Origin: Paragorgia papillata
Lineage: Eukaryota; Cnidaria; Anthozoa; Scleralcyonacea; Coralliidae
Direction: 5' to 3'
Length of the DNA: 64,000 bases
Assembly: GCA_035771165.1 (NCBI GenBank)
Contig: JAWNZC010000348.1
Location: forward strand, 2,840,501 to 2,904,500
Shown here: positions 47,101 through 55,600 of the stretch, one piece after another
How the letters are laid out: each line of letters starts with the position of its first letter
Position numbering within the stretch: the first letter of the stretch is position 1
Program-made: the position numbers and the translations under genes
Notes under the pieces: model-generated
Told to the model about the DNA's origin: nothing
Seen by the model: only the letters and a program-made list of their open reading frames with translations
Database searches by the model: none

Positions 47101-49492
47101 GAGTCACACAACATTTTACGTCAAGTGGAAATCCGACCGAATAGAACTGTTGAAATGCAGATTCGCTTCGTACTGAGCCTGAATTAGCGCTGACTGTATG
47201 TTTTGTAAATTTGATTATTTTTACTCAATTCTACTGCCATACCAATCAGTGTTTTAGCCATTTTAGGGTGCGTTCATCCCACCACTATTGGGTTTCGCCT
47301 CTGTCTTAGTTCACTAAAGTTAGTTACAAAAAGCAGGTTAGAGTAATATACCTTCGGAAATTAAGATAACAATAGAGTTGATGTTCGCGGGCATACGTTT
47401 AATGTTGTTTTTGGCCCGACTCAGGCTCATTTTAGCGCGAACCGAAGGCGAGGGTTAAACTTAGCCCTGAGAAGAGCCAAAAACATATTTACGCCCAAGA
47501 ACACCAACTGTATTACTATTATAATAATTTTAGTGGGCATTTAGAAGAAAATCAAAGACAGTATACGGTAAACGGTATGTTGAACAGTGCCACCTTCGCG
47601 TTGGCGTGTATTTCATTGTAACAAATATTTACATAACTCATAACTTACATGAAACTTGGCAGAAAAACGCAACATTTGTCATCAAAACAATCTTTGCTCC
47701 AAAGTATTGACAAGAAAAGTATACAATTCCATAAACAACAAACCAATAGTGATGTAGAACTGTTAAAACTGATAGGCTCAGATCAGCAGGCTAAAATATA
47801 TTTTCTCCATTTCAGCCCGCAAAATACACCCAATGCCAGATAAAATTATTATATTACTAATATATACATGGCATACATGTATATGAAACTTTCCCCATTA
47901 TTTCTATAGTGCACTAAAACTTTTTGTGATGGTCTGGTAATTTTTGTACAGTGCAGCGTCGTTTTTGTCTGAATTATATGTACATCACCAGCATGCAAAA
48001 CGTTTAACCTGCATGGTGCAATATACCTTTGTTGCTATAAAGTATGAACTTCTTGGGATATCTTTTAAAGCCTAACAAAGATACAACAAACTGATTTTTG
48101 TGTTGTGAAACGTAATTACATGTAATTTACATCACAGCTGTGAGCCATGATTACTGATAAGTGATAATAAATGTCTGTTAAAAGTGAATTAAGTTCTTAA
48201 TTTGCTGTGAACTGTGATTTTGCTTTACCAATTTTATAATTTATAAAAATATACTATATACTGTTGAGTGTTTTCATATGACAACATCAAAATTATAAAA
48301 TACATATAGCTGTCTCTTTTTACAAGCGGGTGTAATGGAAAACAGCCTTAAATGAACAACGTTGCAAATCTCCACCAAAATTGTCGGAAATCCATACAAA
48401 TCATCCTTTAATTACTATATCTACATTCGAAGTGATGTCCAAAACATTTAATTTTTGAATGTTAATAATTGTCTGCAAATTAAAAGTTCACTTCTTGAAT
48501 ATGCAAAAATGATGGAATAAAATTATATACAGTACTAGCCTGCAAAGCAGGCTGGGAGGTGCGGCACTCTGCACCCTTGCCACCCAGAGAGCCTGCAAAA
48601 AGAGCTAATACAGTATTGTAAGAGTATCCAATGTACATTTTAAAAATAATAATCATTCATATTTCTCACTTTTTAAAGCCTAGGTAAATTTCCATTTAAA
48701 TTGCATGTTATAACACCTAACCTTGCCCAACAATTTCTCAGCCTTTCCATGCCCATACCATGGTGCAACATCAATATAATTTATTCCACTCCTTAAAGCT
48801 TCATGAACAACTTCTATAGACTCAGTTTCTTTAGTGGGATGGAAAACACTGCCCAGTGATGAAGCACCTGAGTTAACAATATTAAGAACCACAAACAGAC
48901 ACTACTACCACTAAAATTAACAATAATTATAACAAATATAATAATAAATTAACAATAATAAAATATAAATAATAATAATTTATAATAAATTATTATATTA
49001 TAATTTACAGCCAAAATATGGGAAAACACCCAACTGTAATTGCACCAAATGTAGACCTCTCTAGAACTGTCTGATAAAATGATGTGTGGAAATCATGTCA
49101 GCCTGCATTATTTCATGAATCAATTGCTGAATCGAATGTAGTTGCAAACTGTTACCTTTCGCAGTCACATAAATCTCAGGGGGGAGGGGTGCACAGATGG
49201 TTTACCCCGGGTGGGAGGCTACAGGGGCCTGAGCCCCCCTCCCCACACAAGTTTTTAAATAGGGGGGTGGGCTGGGCTACCCCTAAAATCAAGCCAAACA
49301 CCTTTAAAACTGATTATAGCCCCCCCCCCCCCCCCCCCCAAATTCAAATTCATTCCATGCGCCTGCATTTAAAATTGCCTACAGCTAACATGGTTTATAT
49401 ACATGTACATACTATCCGACTCATGTACAGTACTCACCAAAACTGAGGATGGACACCTCCATTCCAGTTCGCCCAAGTAATCTATATTTCAT
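38120..49492 (-). CDS. Aldo-keto reductase, L-galactose dehydrogenase-like, complete, 10 exons (330 aa)
   Basis: Minus-strand exons: 49492-49438, 48867-48722, 48071-48027, 44933-44817, 43967-43899, 43745-43684, 42409-42307, 41297-41166, 39875-39703 and 38210-38120. All have GT/AG borders and agreeing phases, 993 nt in total. The first exon starts MKYRLLGRTGMEVSILSFG. AKR catalytic residues are present: Asp51 (NYIDVAPWYG), Tyr56, Lys82 (YFIATK) and His123 (QVHDMEF). Further family motifs are RFIGITGYPL, LSYCHCAMND and MGLLSNRGPPSWHPA, close to plant L-galactose dehydrogenase and its insect homologues. It is predicted to be a cytosolic NAD(P)-dependent sugar/aldehyde oxidoreductase; the animal substrate is not established. 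Exon 9 reads on to TAG if unspliced, giving a truncated form 28 codons shorter; splicing to exon 10 restores the conserved NKTWEGVEV tail. Introns hold many MITEs. Confidence 0.93.
38797..38946. mobile_element. Short inverted-repeat MITE in AKR last intron
   Basis: The ends AATAGACCTTTCCACATGAA and TTCATGCGAAAAGGTCTATT are inverted with two mismatches over about 20 bp; length 150 bp. No ORF. Target duplication is not clear. Confidence 0.55.
40051..40485. mobile_element. TTAA-flanked MITE (GGTGGCTCCCTA ends)
   Basis: The left GGTGGCTCCCTACTGTTTCT and the right inverse AGAAACAGTAGGGGGCCACC give terminal repeats of about 45 bp. The left flank is TTAA (40047-40050); the right flank is TTAG, a one-base decay. 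An inner inverted pair AATTTTTTTATCGAAG/AAAAAAATTGGATC forms a second hairpin. It belongs to the same family as 57940-59711 and 59716-60610. Confidence 0.8.
40548..40765 (-). repeat. Interspersed repeat (copy inverted relative to 31100-31312)
   Basis: Shares GAGGGCAGAGATTTTTGCCC, AAATTTAGGGTTAA, GTGCCCGAATTT and ATTTTGGGAGGGCAATT with the 31.1-kb copy in inverse orientation. Both end in C/G-rich runs. Confidence 0.75.
41490..41580. repeat. Foldback hairpin with GGGCGCAGCCC apex in AKR intron
   Basis: GAGTGTTTTATCAGATTTAA AACCACGAGGGCGCAGCCC..GAGTGTTTTAGATCTGATAAAACAC forms a hairpin whose tip is GGGCGCAGCCC. The GTGTTTTGAATGG word and the nearby GAATTATTAATGAG (about 41730) match the hairpin family at 8.4-9.1 kb. 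Confidence 0.7.
42070..42250. repeat. Degenerate purine microsatellite, (AAGTG/AAGTA)n
   Basis: About 180 bp of drifting pentamers of the AAGTGAAGTAAAGT type with one strand almost purely purine. It lies less than 60 bp from exon 7 of the AKR gene on its 3' (intronic) side. Confidence 0.85.
42676..42735. repeat. (GTTC)n microsatellite
   Basis: About 15 copies of TTCG/GTTC with one variant unit (GTCC). It is the same tetramer as the array at 2996-3058. Confidence 0.95.
42947..43025. mobile_element. 79-bp MULE-like hairpin MITE, 9-bp target duplication
   Basis: The ends TAGTCTCCTTCGCAGACC and inverse enclose a hairpin with CTTATGGCTC / GAGCCATAAG. It is flanked by CCTCCTCAT (42938-42946) and CCTCCTAAT (43026-43034), a 9-bp duplication with one mismatch. 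Nine-bp duplications suggest Mutator-like transposition. Ends match the 907-bp element at 45905-46811. Confidence 0.75.
45171..45457. mobile_element. PIF/Harbinger-like MITE (AGGTGAAGTAATACG ends)
   Basis: The ends AGGTGAAGTAATACGAGCAA and inverse TTGCCCGTATTGCCTCACCT are flanked by TAA on both sides (45168-45170, 45458-45460). The interior contains repeated TTGTTGC/GCAACAA words in both orientations. The right-hand TAA is followed directly by AGGTCTGTTTACACAGGCGA, the end of another, degraded element. Confidence 0.75.
45623..46844. mobile_element. PIF/Harbinger-like MITE interrupted by a nested element
   Basis: The left end GGGCCTGTTTATATGATTCC and the right end GGTATACAGGCCC are inverted, with long CCGGGATGTCCCGG/CCGGGACATCCCGG arms. 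TTA flanks both sides (about 45620-45622 and 46844-46846). The body (about 300 bp when joined) is split by the 907-bp element at 45905-46811, whose duplication GGGTAACCG lies in the host sequence. Confidence 0.75.
45905..46811. mobile_element. 907-bp MULE-like element nested in a MITE, perfect 9-bp duplication
   Basis: The ends TAGTCTCCTTCGCAG and inverse CTGCGAAGGAGGCTA are flanked by identical GGGTAACCG at 45896-45904 and 46812-46820. Minus-strand frames of 75-79 codons (45953-46180 and 46274-46513) have no recognisable domain. A segment of about 80 bp is repeated directly inside: CATATTCATAATACCATTCTTCGTAAATTTTGTAAAGCTCT-like near 46360 and a similar copy near 46575, each listed only by its start to keep it short. 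No transposase is seen, so it is non-autonomous. Confidence 0.75.
49160..49345. repeat. G/C-run-rich repeat just inside AKR intron 1
   Basis: Several G6-G7 and C6 runs and a C20 homopolymer (about 49319-49338) within an otherwise AT-rich intron. The homopolymer is polymorphism- and assembly-prone. Runs of this kind also terminate the repeats at 31.3 and 40.76 kb. Confidence 0.7.
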
Positions 49493-49682
49493 AATGTATT
49501 ATTTATCTTCCTTTATTATCTAATATTCTTCTGGGTTATTCTATGGTATTCTTAAAGTCGAGATTAAAGTGGTAATATTTTTAAATATTTAGAAATGATT
49601 GGTGAAAATTAAGCGTCTCAGCGGTCAAGTACAATAGCGTTGCTACTTCGTGTAAGGTCCACATAATAGTTTGGTGTTAGCA

Positions 49683-50395
49683 CCCCCCATCCATTTATGA
49701 GGTGCACCTTCTTTAATTATGGTACAAGAAGTAAATTTTTATTTCACGCCGAAAGCCCATCCCTCCTTCTTTATTGTCTGAAATTTTTAGAGCTAAGTAG
49801 TTATATACTCGCTTCCTGTAGTCATTTAAAGAGGCAACATCAAAATTTTAACTTGTCCAAATTTTGTATGCTACGTCAAGTTTTGGAAATCTTCTCCTAA
49901 AGGCTTCCCTTGTCCTTGTTGGGCTTCTTGTTTCATGATAGGAAAGTACCATGAATGCTCTTTCCTCGGGAGTGAATTGTTGTCCAACCATCTTAAAACG
50001 GGTGAAGTAAAGTGCACTTCTGCCTACATGGCAAACATTGCATGGAACTCTCACGAGCATTGTTATTACCCCAAGGAACCCCACATGATTTGATGCCGTA
50101 TTGCTTCATTTGGTATCAAACTTTATTCCCCTGTGGTCAGTTTTCACATGCATAATTATGTATTCAAACTTGTATCCCGCACTCAAACAAAGCTGTGGTC
50201 AGAAACGCACCCCGTTTCTTTTTTCCCGAATTCACATTCGTTTGGGACACCCTGTATTTTTCCAAATCTGTAGGTAGCATAGATAATTTGCATAATTTCT
50301 CTGCGTGATATGAACATTTACTTCTTGTACCCAAAGTAAAGAAGATGCAGTACAAAAACGGATGGGGGGCATTTTTTTGGGACACCCTGTATATA
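49683..50395 (-). mobile_element. Remnant DNA transposon with DUF4817-type N-terminal domain
   Basis: On the minus strand an ATG at 49991 opens a 47-codon frame ending at 49848 that contains FTPEERAFMVLSYHETRSPT and REAFRRRFP. This resembles the DUF4817 helix-turn-helix domain found at the N terminus of mariner-related transposon proteins. Upstream lie two GGGACACCCTGTAT terminal motifs (about 50245-50258 and 50379-50392, each read inverted as ATACAGGGTGTCCC). Sequence at 49683-49770 is an inverted, diverged copy of 50290-50372 (CCCCCCATCC, GTACAAGAAGTAAAT). The catalytic domain is absent. The structure suggests a decayed element with partner ends or one insertion within another. Confidence 0.6.
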
Positions 50396-50726
50396 TAACT
50401 GGACTGCGTGCTCCTATTAGAGTTACGTGGCATTTATGACACATGTTTTTAAAACGGCCTGTATATATTTTGCTCGGCATTCAGTGGAATTGTTAGTTAT
50501 AACTCGAGAAAGTCTTCATATTTATAGAAGATGAAAGCTTTCTGACTGACGGGTTTTGACGGTCTTCCACTGTCCCAGTCTGATATAGTTTGTCGTCTGG
50601 CTTAATAGACGGACGAATTAAAGATGGAAAACTCGCCGTTTTAATACTGGATTTTAAAACACCTGACAACTGATGAGTTTCTCGTCTGCTATTAACACTT
50701 GGAAAAGGTTGTTAAAGACATTCTAA

Positions 50727-50850
50727 GGCCCGGTTTACACTAGAGCAAAAAGGTATCCGGATTCACAATTTCACATTGTTTTTTATTCCCATGAGTAGAG
50801 GATGAAAAACAATGTGAATCCGGAAATTTTGCTCTAGTGTAAACGGGGTC
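50727..50850. mobile_element. PIF/Harbinger-like MITE, TAA duplication
   Basis: The ends GGCCCGGTTTACACTAGAGC and GCTCTAGTGTAAACGGGGTC are flanked by TAA (50724-50726, 50851-50853). The interior repeats CCGGATTCACA and its inverse. It is the same family as 53298-53419. Confidence 0.85.
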
Positions 50851-51634
50851 TAAGAAGAACTCGGGACGTTTTCATGATAAGAGACCTACTGTAGTTCTGA
50901 ACTACAATAATAATAATATTCCTAGACAATTACTGTTGTAGCTTTCTAGCAGTCTGAATTAAAGACGTGCCGGCCGGCGTACGGCACGAACACTTGGCAA
51001 TAAAATAAACAAGACTGTCAATACACATGGTCATGGAAATCTACAAACATTTCGTTTTATGAAGTCGCCAGCTCTATAAAGAATCGCTGAAGATCACGTG
51101 AAAATCGCAAAGAAGCGAGGCGTACCGGGCCGCTCAGCAACAAACTCATAAATATAAATATACATACATACATATTATATATGAATATTTTCTTTACACA
51201 AACTCGAGATCATGTTCTATATACTGATATTCCCTATTTGGTCAGAAATAATCCATCGTTCCAAAAGAAATTAACAATGACCAACCGTGCATGCATTAAC
51301 TCTTTCCTGTCCGAATTTATTGGTCTTTAGTATTTTGTTCTGGCCAACGCCAGACGATTTTATTCACCTCTGGGGAAGCCCTCGGACAGGAACGAGTTAT
51401 TAATCGTAAGAAAATCGCTTTGTATTTACATAAATTTATTTTTTTCCAGCGATAATTTGTCGCTTACTATACCATTAGCAGAAGGACCCATAAATGCGGC
51501 CATTTTGAAAGTGAAAATGGGGACACATTTTTGGGCAGCACCCAGCACTATATACTAGAATCACACATATCTCAGAATCATATAGTATATATCTATATAT
51601 GGTAGATATGTACACAAACTATTTATGGACTTAA

Positions 51635-51776
51635 GCCTGGTTTCCATAAGATCGTCCCGATCGCCTGAATCCATCCAATCAGAAATAGAATGAGCGATCC
51701 AAGATATCTCTCGTCTGATTGAAGAGATTTCGGTAACCGGGGCGATCCCGACATCATTATATGGCTTAAACCAGGC
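51635..51776. mobile_element. PIF/Harbinger-like MITE (GCCTGGTTTCCAT ends)
   Basis: The left GCCTGGTTTCCATAAGATCG and the right CGACATCATTATATGG..AACCAGGC are imperfect inverses, with GATCGTCCCGATCGCC/GGGGCGATCCCGA arms. The left flank is TAA, the right TTTAA. It is related to 24348-24518. Confidence 0.65.
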
Positions 51777-51779
51777 TTT

Positions 51780-52455
51780 AACGCGAAGTACTTACAGTAT
51801 CTACAATACAGTTACGTTCAATTTGAAGGACTGGATTCTATACAAAGAAAGCTCTGGTGGCACAACATATTCTCTCATCTAGAATTCATGATTATCCTGA
51901 ATAAACCTAACTACAACTCTCTCCCGGCAAACCTAAAACCTAACAACAACCCCTTGGTAACCTTAAACCTAACCACAACCCCCGGCAAACCAAATCACAA
52001 CCCGACGGCGAGACGTTTTCACCTCTGCTTACTAGTGTATATGCTTTTCAGTTTAACATACCGCATGTGGGACAGAGAAGGATTCAGACATTTTGATAAT
52101 TCAGGATAAACCCGAATTGTAAGTGAGAGGACATGTTGGGTAATACTGACCTGCGATCAATGAGGCTACAACTCAGAGGCTGTTCAACTGAAGCGGCTGC
52201 ATGAAGCGGGACGGGCCGTTTGTCGAGACGAAAACGCGTACCCGCGAGGCGGTAAACACTGACGCTTTGTGAGTCGCCTTAGCATATGCGGTAAACTCAG
52301 TTTTTGATTTGGGTTAAGGATTTTGTTAGAGTTGGATGTCATAGATAGTGGAGGTTTGCGGTTAAAGTTTAGGAAAAACCCCACCTAAAGCACTCATAAA
52401 AAATACTCATTGATATACGCAAGATAGACAGCAAATAGTAAAACACGGAAAAAAA
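51780..52455. other. Spacer between AKR and ORMDL region; no gene recognised
   Basis: An 80-bp stretch at about 51903-52005 consists of loosely repeated AAACCTAACnACAACnCC units, read as KPN-rich in translation. The minus frame at 52184-52384 is not supported. The right end is the 3' flank of ORMDL. Confidence 0.4.
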
Positions 52456-52458
52456 ACA

Positions 52459-52464
52459 TTTATT
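52459..52464 (-). terminator. PolyA signal of ORMDL gene
   Basis: AATAAA on the minus strand about 148 nt after the ORMDL stop at 52612. Confidence 0.4.
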
Positions 52465-52611
52465 TCATTAACTTTAGCCATGTAGTTCCCTTCTTCGTAG
52501 TTCTTTTAAAAAATATTAAATCTACATAATATACTGTGGACAGGGCCTTATTCTACGACACCGAAACCACATTTAGAGTAACATCAAAGAATAATTGCGT
52601 CGATATGCATT

Positions 52612-55600
52612 TTAATATCTGTTAATGCCAAACAAACGGACCTTGTGAAGTTGTGGCAACTTTGGTACCAACGCAGAAGCAAGTGCACCAGTGTTGATGA
52701 TAAAGTGGAGTAAATCGTATTTGGTGTAAAAGCTGGCCAATATAAATCTAAAAAATAAAAAAATAAAAGCAATGAGCATTCAAAGGAGGAAAGGAAGTAA
52801 TAATTAGTCAATCAAAGAAAAATATTTGGTCATATGTATGAGTTTTGAAACCCGGTAAAAGTCGCGCTAACTGAATTCATAATTAAGAAATCAGATAATA
52901 AACGGCACAAACAAAAGACCGTTTCTGATTTCTAACTTCTGATTTTTTTCCACCTCTGTATCAATCTATATTATGCGTCGGTATTGAAGTATATAGCATG
53001 CATGTAGAGATACTGTAGTTTTTAGGATTTCAGCAATTGTTTTAGCGTTACATTCGTATAAGAGGCGCGCCAGTGATGGGTGGAATTTCCAGTCGGTTCC
53101 ATATTTGACAAGGTTCTGTTCAACCTTATTTTAGGCAAGGCATTTCCATCTTTCACGCATACCCAGTGCGCACTCTTTCGGTATACCAACAAAATTCACT
53201 TTCTGGTATATCTGAGGTGATGATCTTTGTCATATCAACGACGATTAGTGAAGTAACAAAATTCAAGAATGCAACATTTCCTAGTGATCTTACATAAGGC
53301 CCCGTTTACACTAGAGCAAAAGTATCTGGATTCACATTGTTTTTCATCCTCATGGGAATAAAAAACAATGCGGAATCCGGATACTTTTGCTCTAGTGTAA
53401 ACGGGGTGTAAACGGGGTCTAAATGGAGGTCTTTTAATTCGGATTCTGGTTGTGTCACTTGTGTGATGTTTTAGCGCGTTTTTAATATTTCTTTAACATT
53501 TTTCGATTTAGAGCGTTTTGCGCTTGTTTACCGTTACTTAGCCTAAGCCTTTCAAATACGGAAGATTCGGGAACAGCTCAGGAAGGGAATTCTTGTATCT
53601 TCCTGTATTTAAAATTTTAAACAAACTAAATAAAGTTCGAAAATCGCATAAAGAACGTTAAGATTCGATCCAACCTTAGTCTGAGAGAAATTTAAAAAAT
53701 ATTTCATTACTCTTCTATCCAGTTCTATATAATCTTTTTCTTTTTGAACCGTACCTGTATATAGCTATAGTACTCAGTAACAAACCTGTTATCTATGACG
53801 TTTCACATAAAACGTGCCCTGAATGTCTAGTGGTAACCTTAAGCTCTAAAATAACATGAAATTACAGTATCTAATTTATTAACTTACATCACAACAGGAA
53901 CAAGCGTCATGAACTTTTTGGTCGATGTATTTTGTGCACCTTGGTTTATTTGCTCCCAGTGTGTCAATCTGCGATCTTTACCCTGTGTACCACCATCAAT
54001 TGAATTCTCAAAAGGATTTCCTTTTAAATAATGTAAAAAGTAGTAGGTTGCCTAGAAAGACACAGTGATTAATGAAAAATTTAACCTTAAAAAATATTTA
54101 AACCCATTCACTTCCAAAGCAGTCAAAGGAAAACAAGTTTGACTTCCCTCTGTTAAATGTAAGTACTCTGACTTACATTCCAAATACTATAATTGTATAT
54201 GACACAAATATTTACTTCAAAGAAATTTTCCACTCTTACAGCCTTATTCAGAACTGTACGGTTATTAATTTCAGGCATTTGCCACTGACTCTATACAAAC
54301 CTTATTCGGGTCTGCACAATTATTAAATTTAGGCATTTCTATTAGTTCACTACTACATACATGCATTACTGGGACAATTCTTTGTACAAATTATTTTTCA
54401 AATCTGTTTCCAAGTGAGAAATATGCTGATATTCACTCCAAGATAAAAAAAAAGTTCACTCCACCATCTTGGATTTGTAAGCTCCAGAGCGAGGACACAG
54501 AATTAAGAAATGGCTCATGGTTTGGCGTGCTCCATCGAGTTATGGATGCACGCGGGAAATTGGGAGAGCACGAAAAAATCGTAAGAGTTGGTCGAGGCGT
54601 AGCCGAGACCAACTCTAGATTTTTTAGTGCTCTCCCAATTTCCCAATAACTCGATGGAGCACACTAAACCATGAGCCATATCTTTTATAACATAGCATTA
54701 AATCCTTTCACAAGCCGGCGAATCGTTTTGGTTGTTGTGTTTTTCTACTTTCGTAGCCAAGTCTTTTTTGTTCACTAAAATCCAACCAAAAGGACAGTTT
54801 AAACTCGGTTACCCAGACCCAGTTTATGTCTTCTGGGTCGTTGTTCTTTATTACTCAATAAAATTAAATGACTCGGTATTTTGATAATATAAAAGGCCAT
54901 AAAAAGGTCAATTTAAAACCCAGTTTTATTTTGAAATTTTCCCCCGCGCTTTTTTGCCGTGCTCCATCGAGTTTTATACAATACCCTGGTTGCTATGCGT
55001 GTTTTCATTGGTTGTTGGCCATGATCTATTAGAGGACAGACACATGGTCACGTCAGATCACGTCAGCTGACTTGCTTTTTTCCTTCTTCATGCCCCAAAA
55101 TCCGGCAAGAGTTTCAACAAAAACCTTTTAAATTGTTATTGTATAAAACAAGTAGATTCCATTTTTTTTGTTGTCTGTTCAGTTATAGATGCACAGATGA
55201 CGTCACAACGTGGTAAGAACAAAAAAGTGGCCCAGGAGACGCAGTCGGCAAAATGGAATCTATTTGTTAAATGAGCACGCACGACAGCCAATCAAAAACG
55301 TTGCTATATCAAAGCTATGTTATAATTAATAATTAGACAACGAGCCCGAGTTTTCTATGAGCGAATAGTCAACGAGGCGAAGCCGAGTTGACTATCGCTC
55401 ATAGAAAACGAGGGCGAGTTGTCTAATTGTTTTAGTATAAATTTACCAACAAAAGTTAAATAAATTCTCGACCACAACATATTCTTTGAGGCTCGTTTAA
55501 TACATTTTTTGACAGCCAACAACACACGTTCAACAGTCATTTCGGACATCTCCTTGGCCCGTACAGTAATTGATGGAAAAGAAAAGTTTTCTTGCATAAT

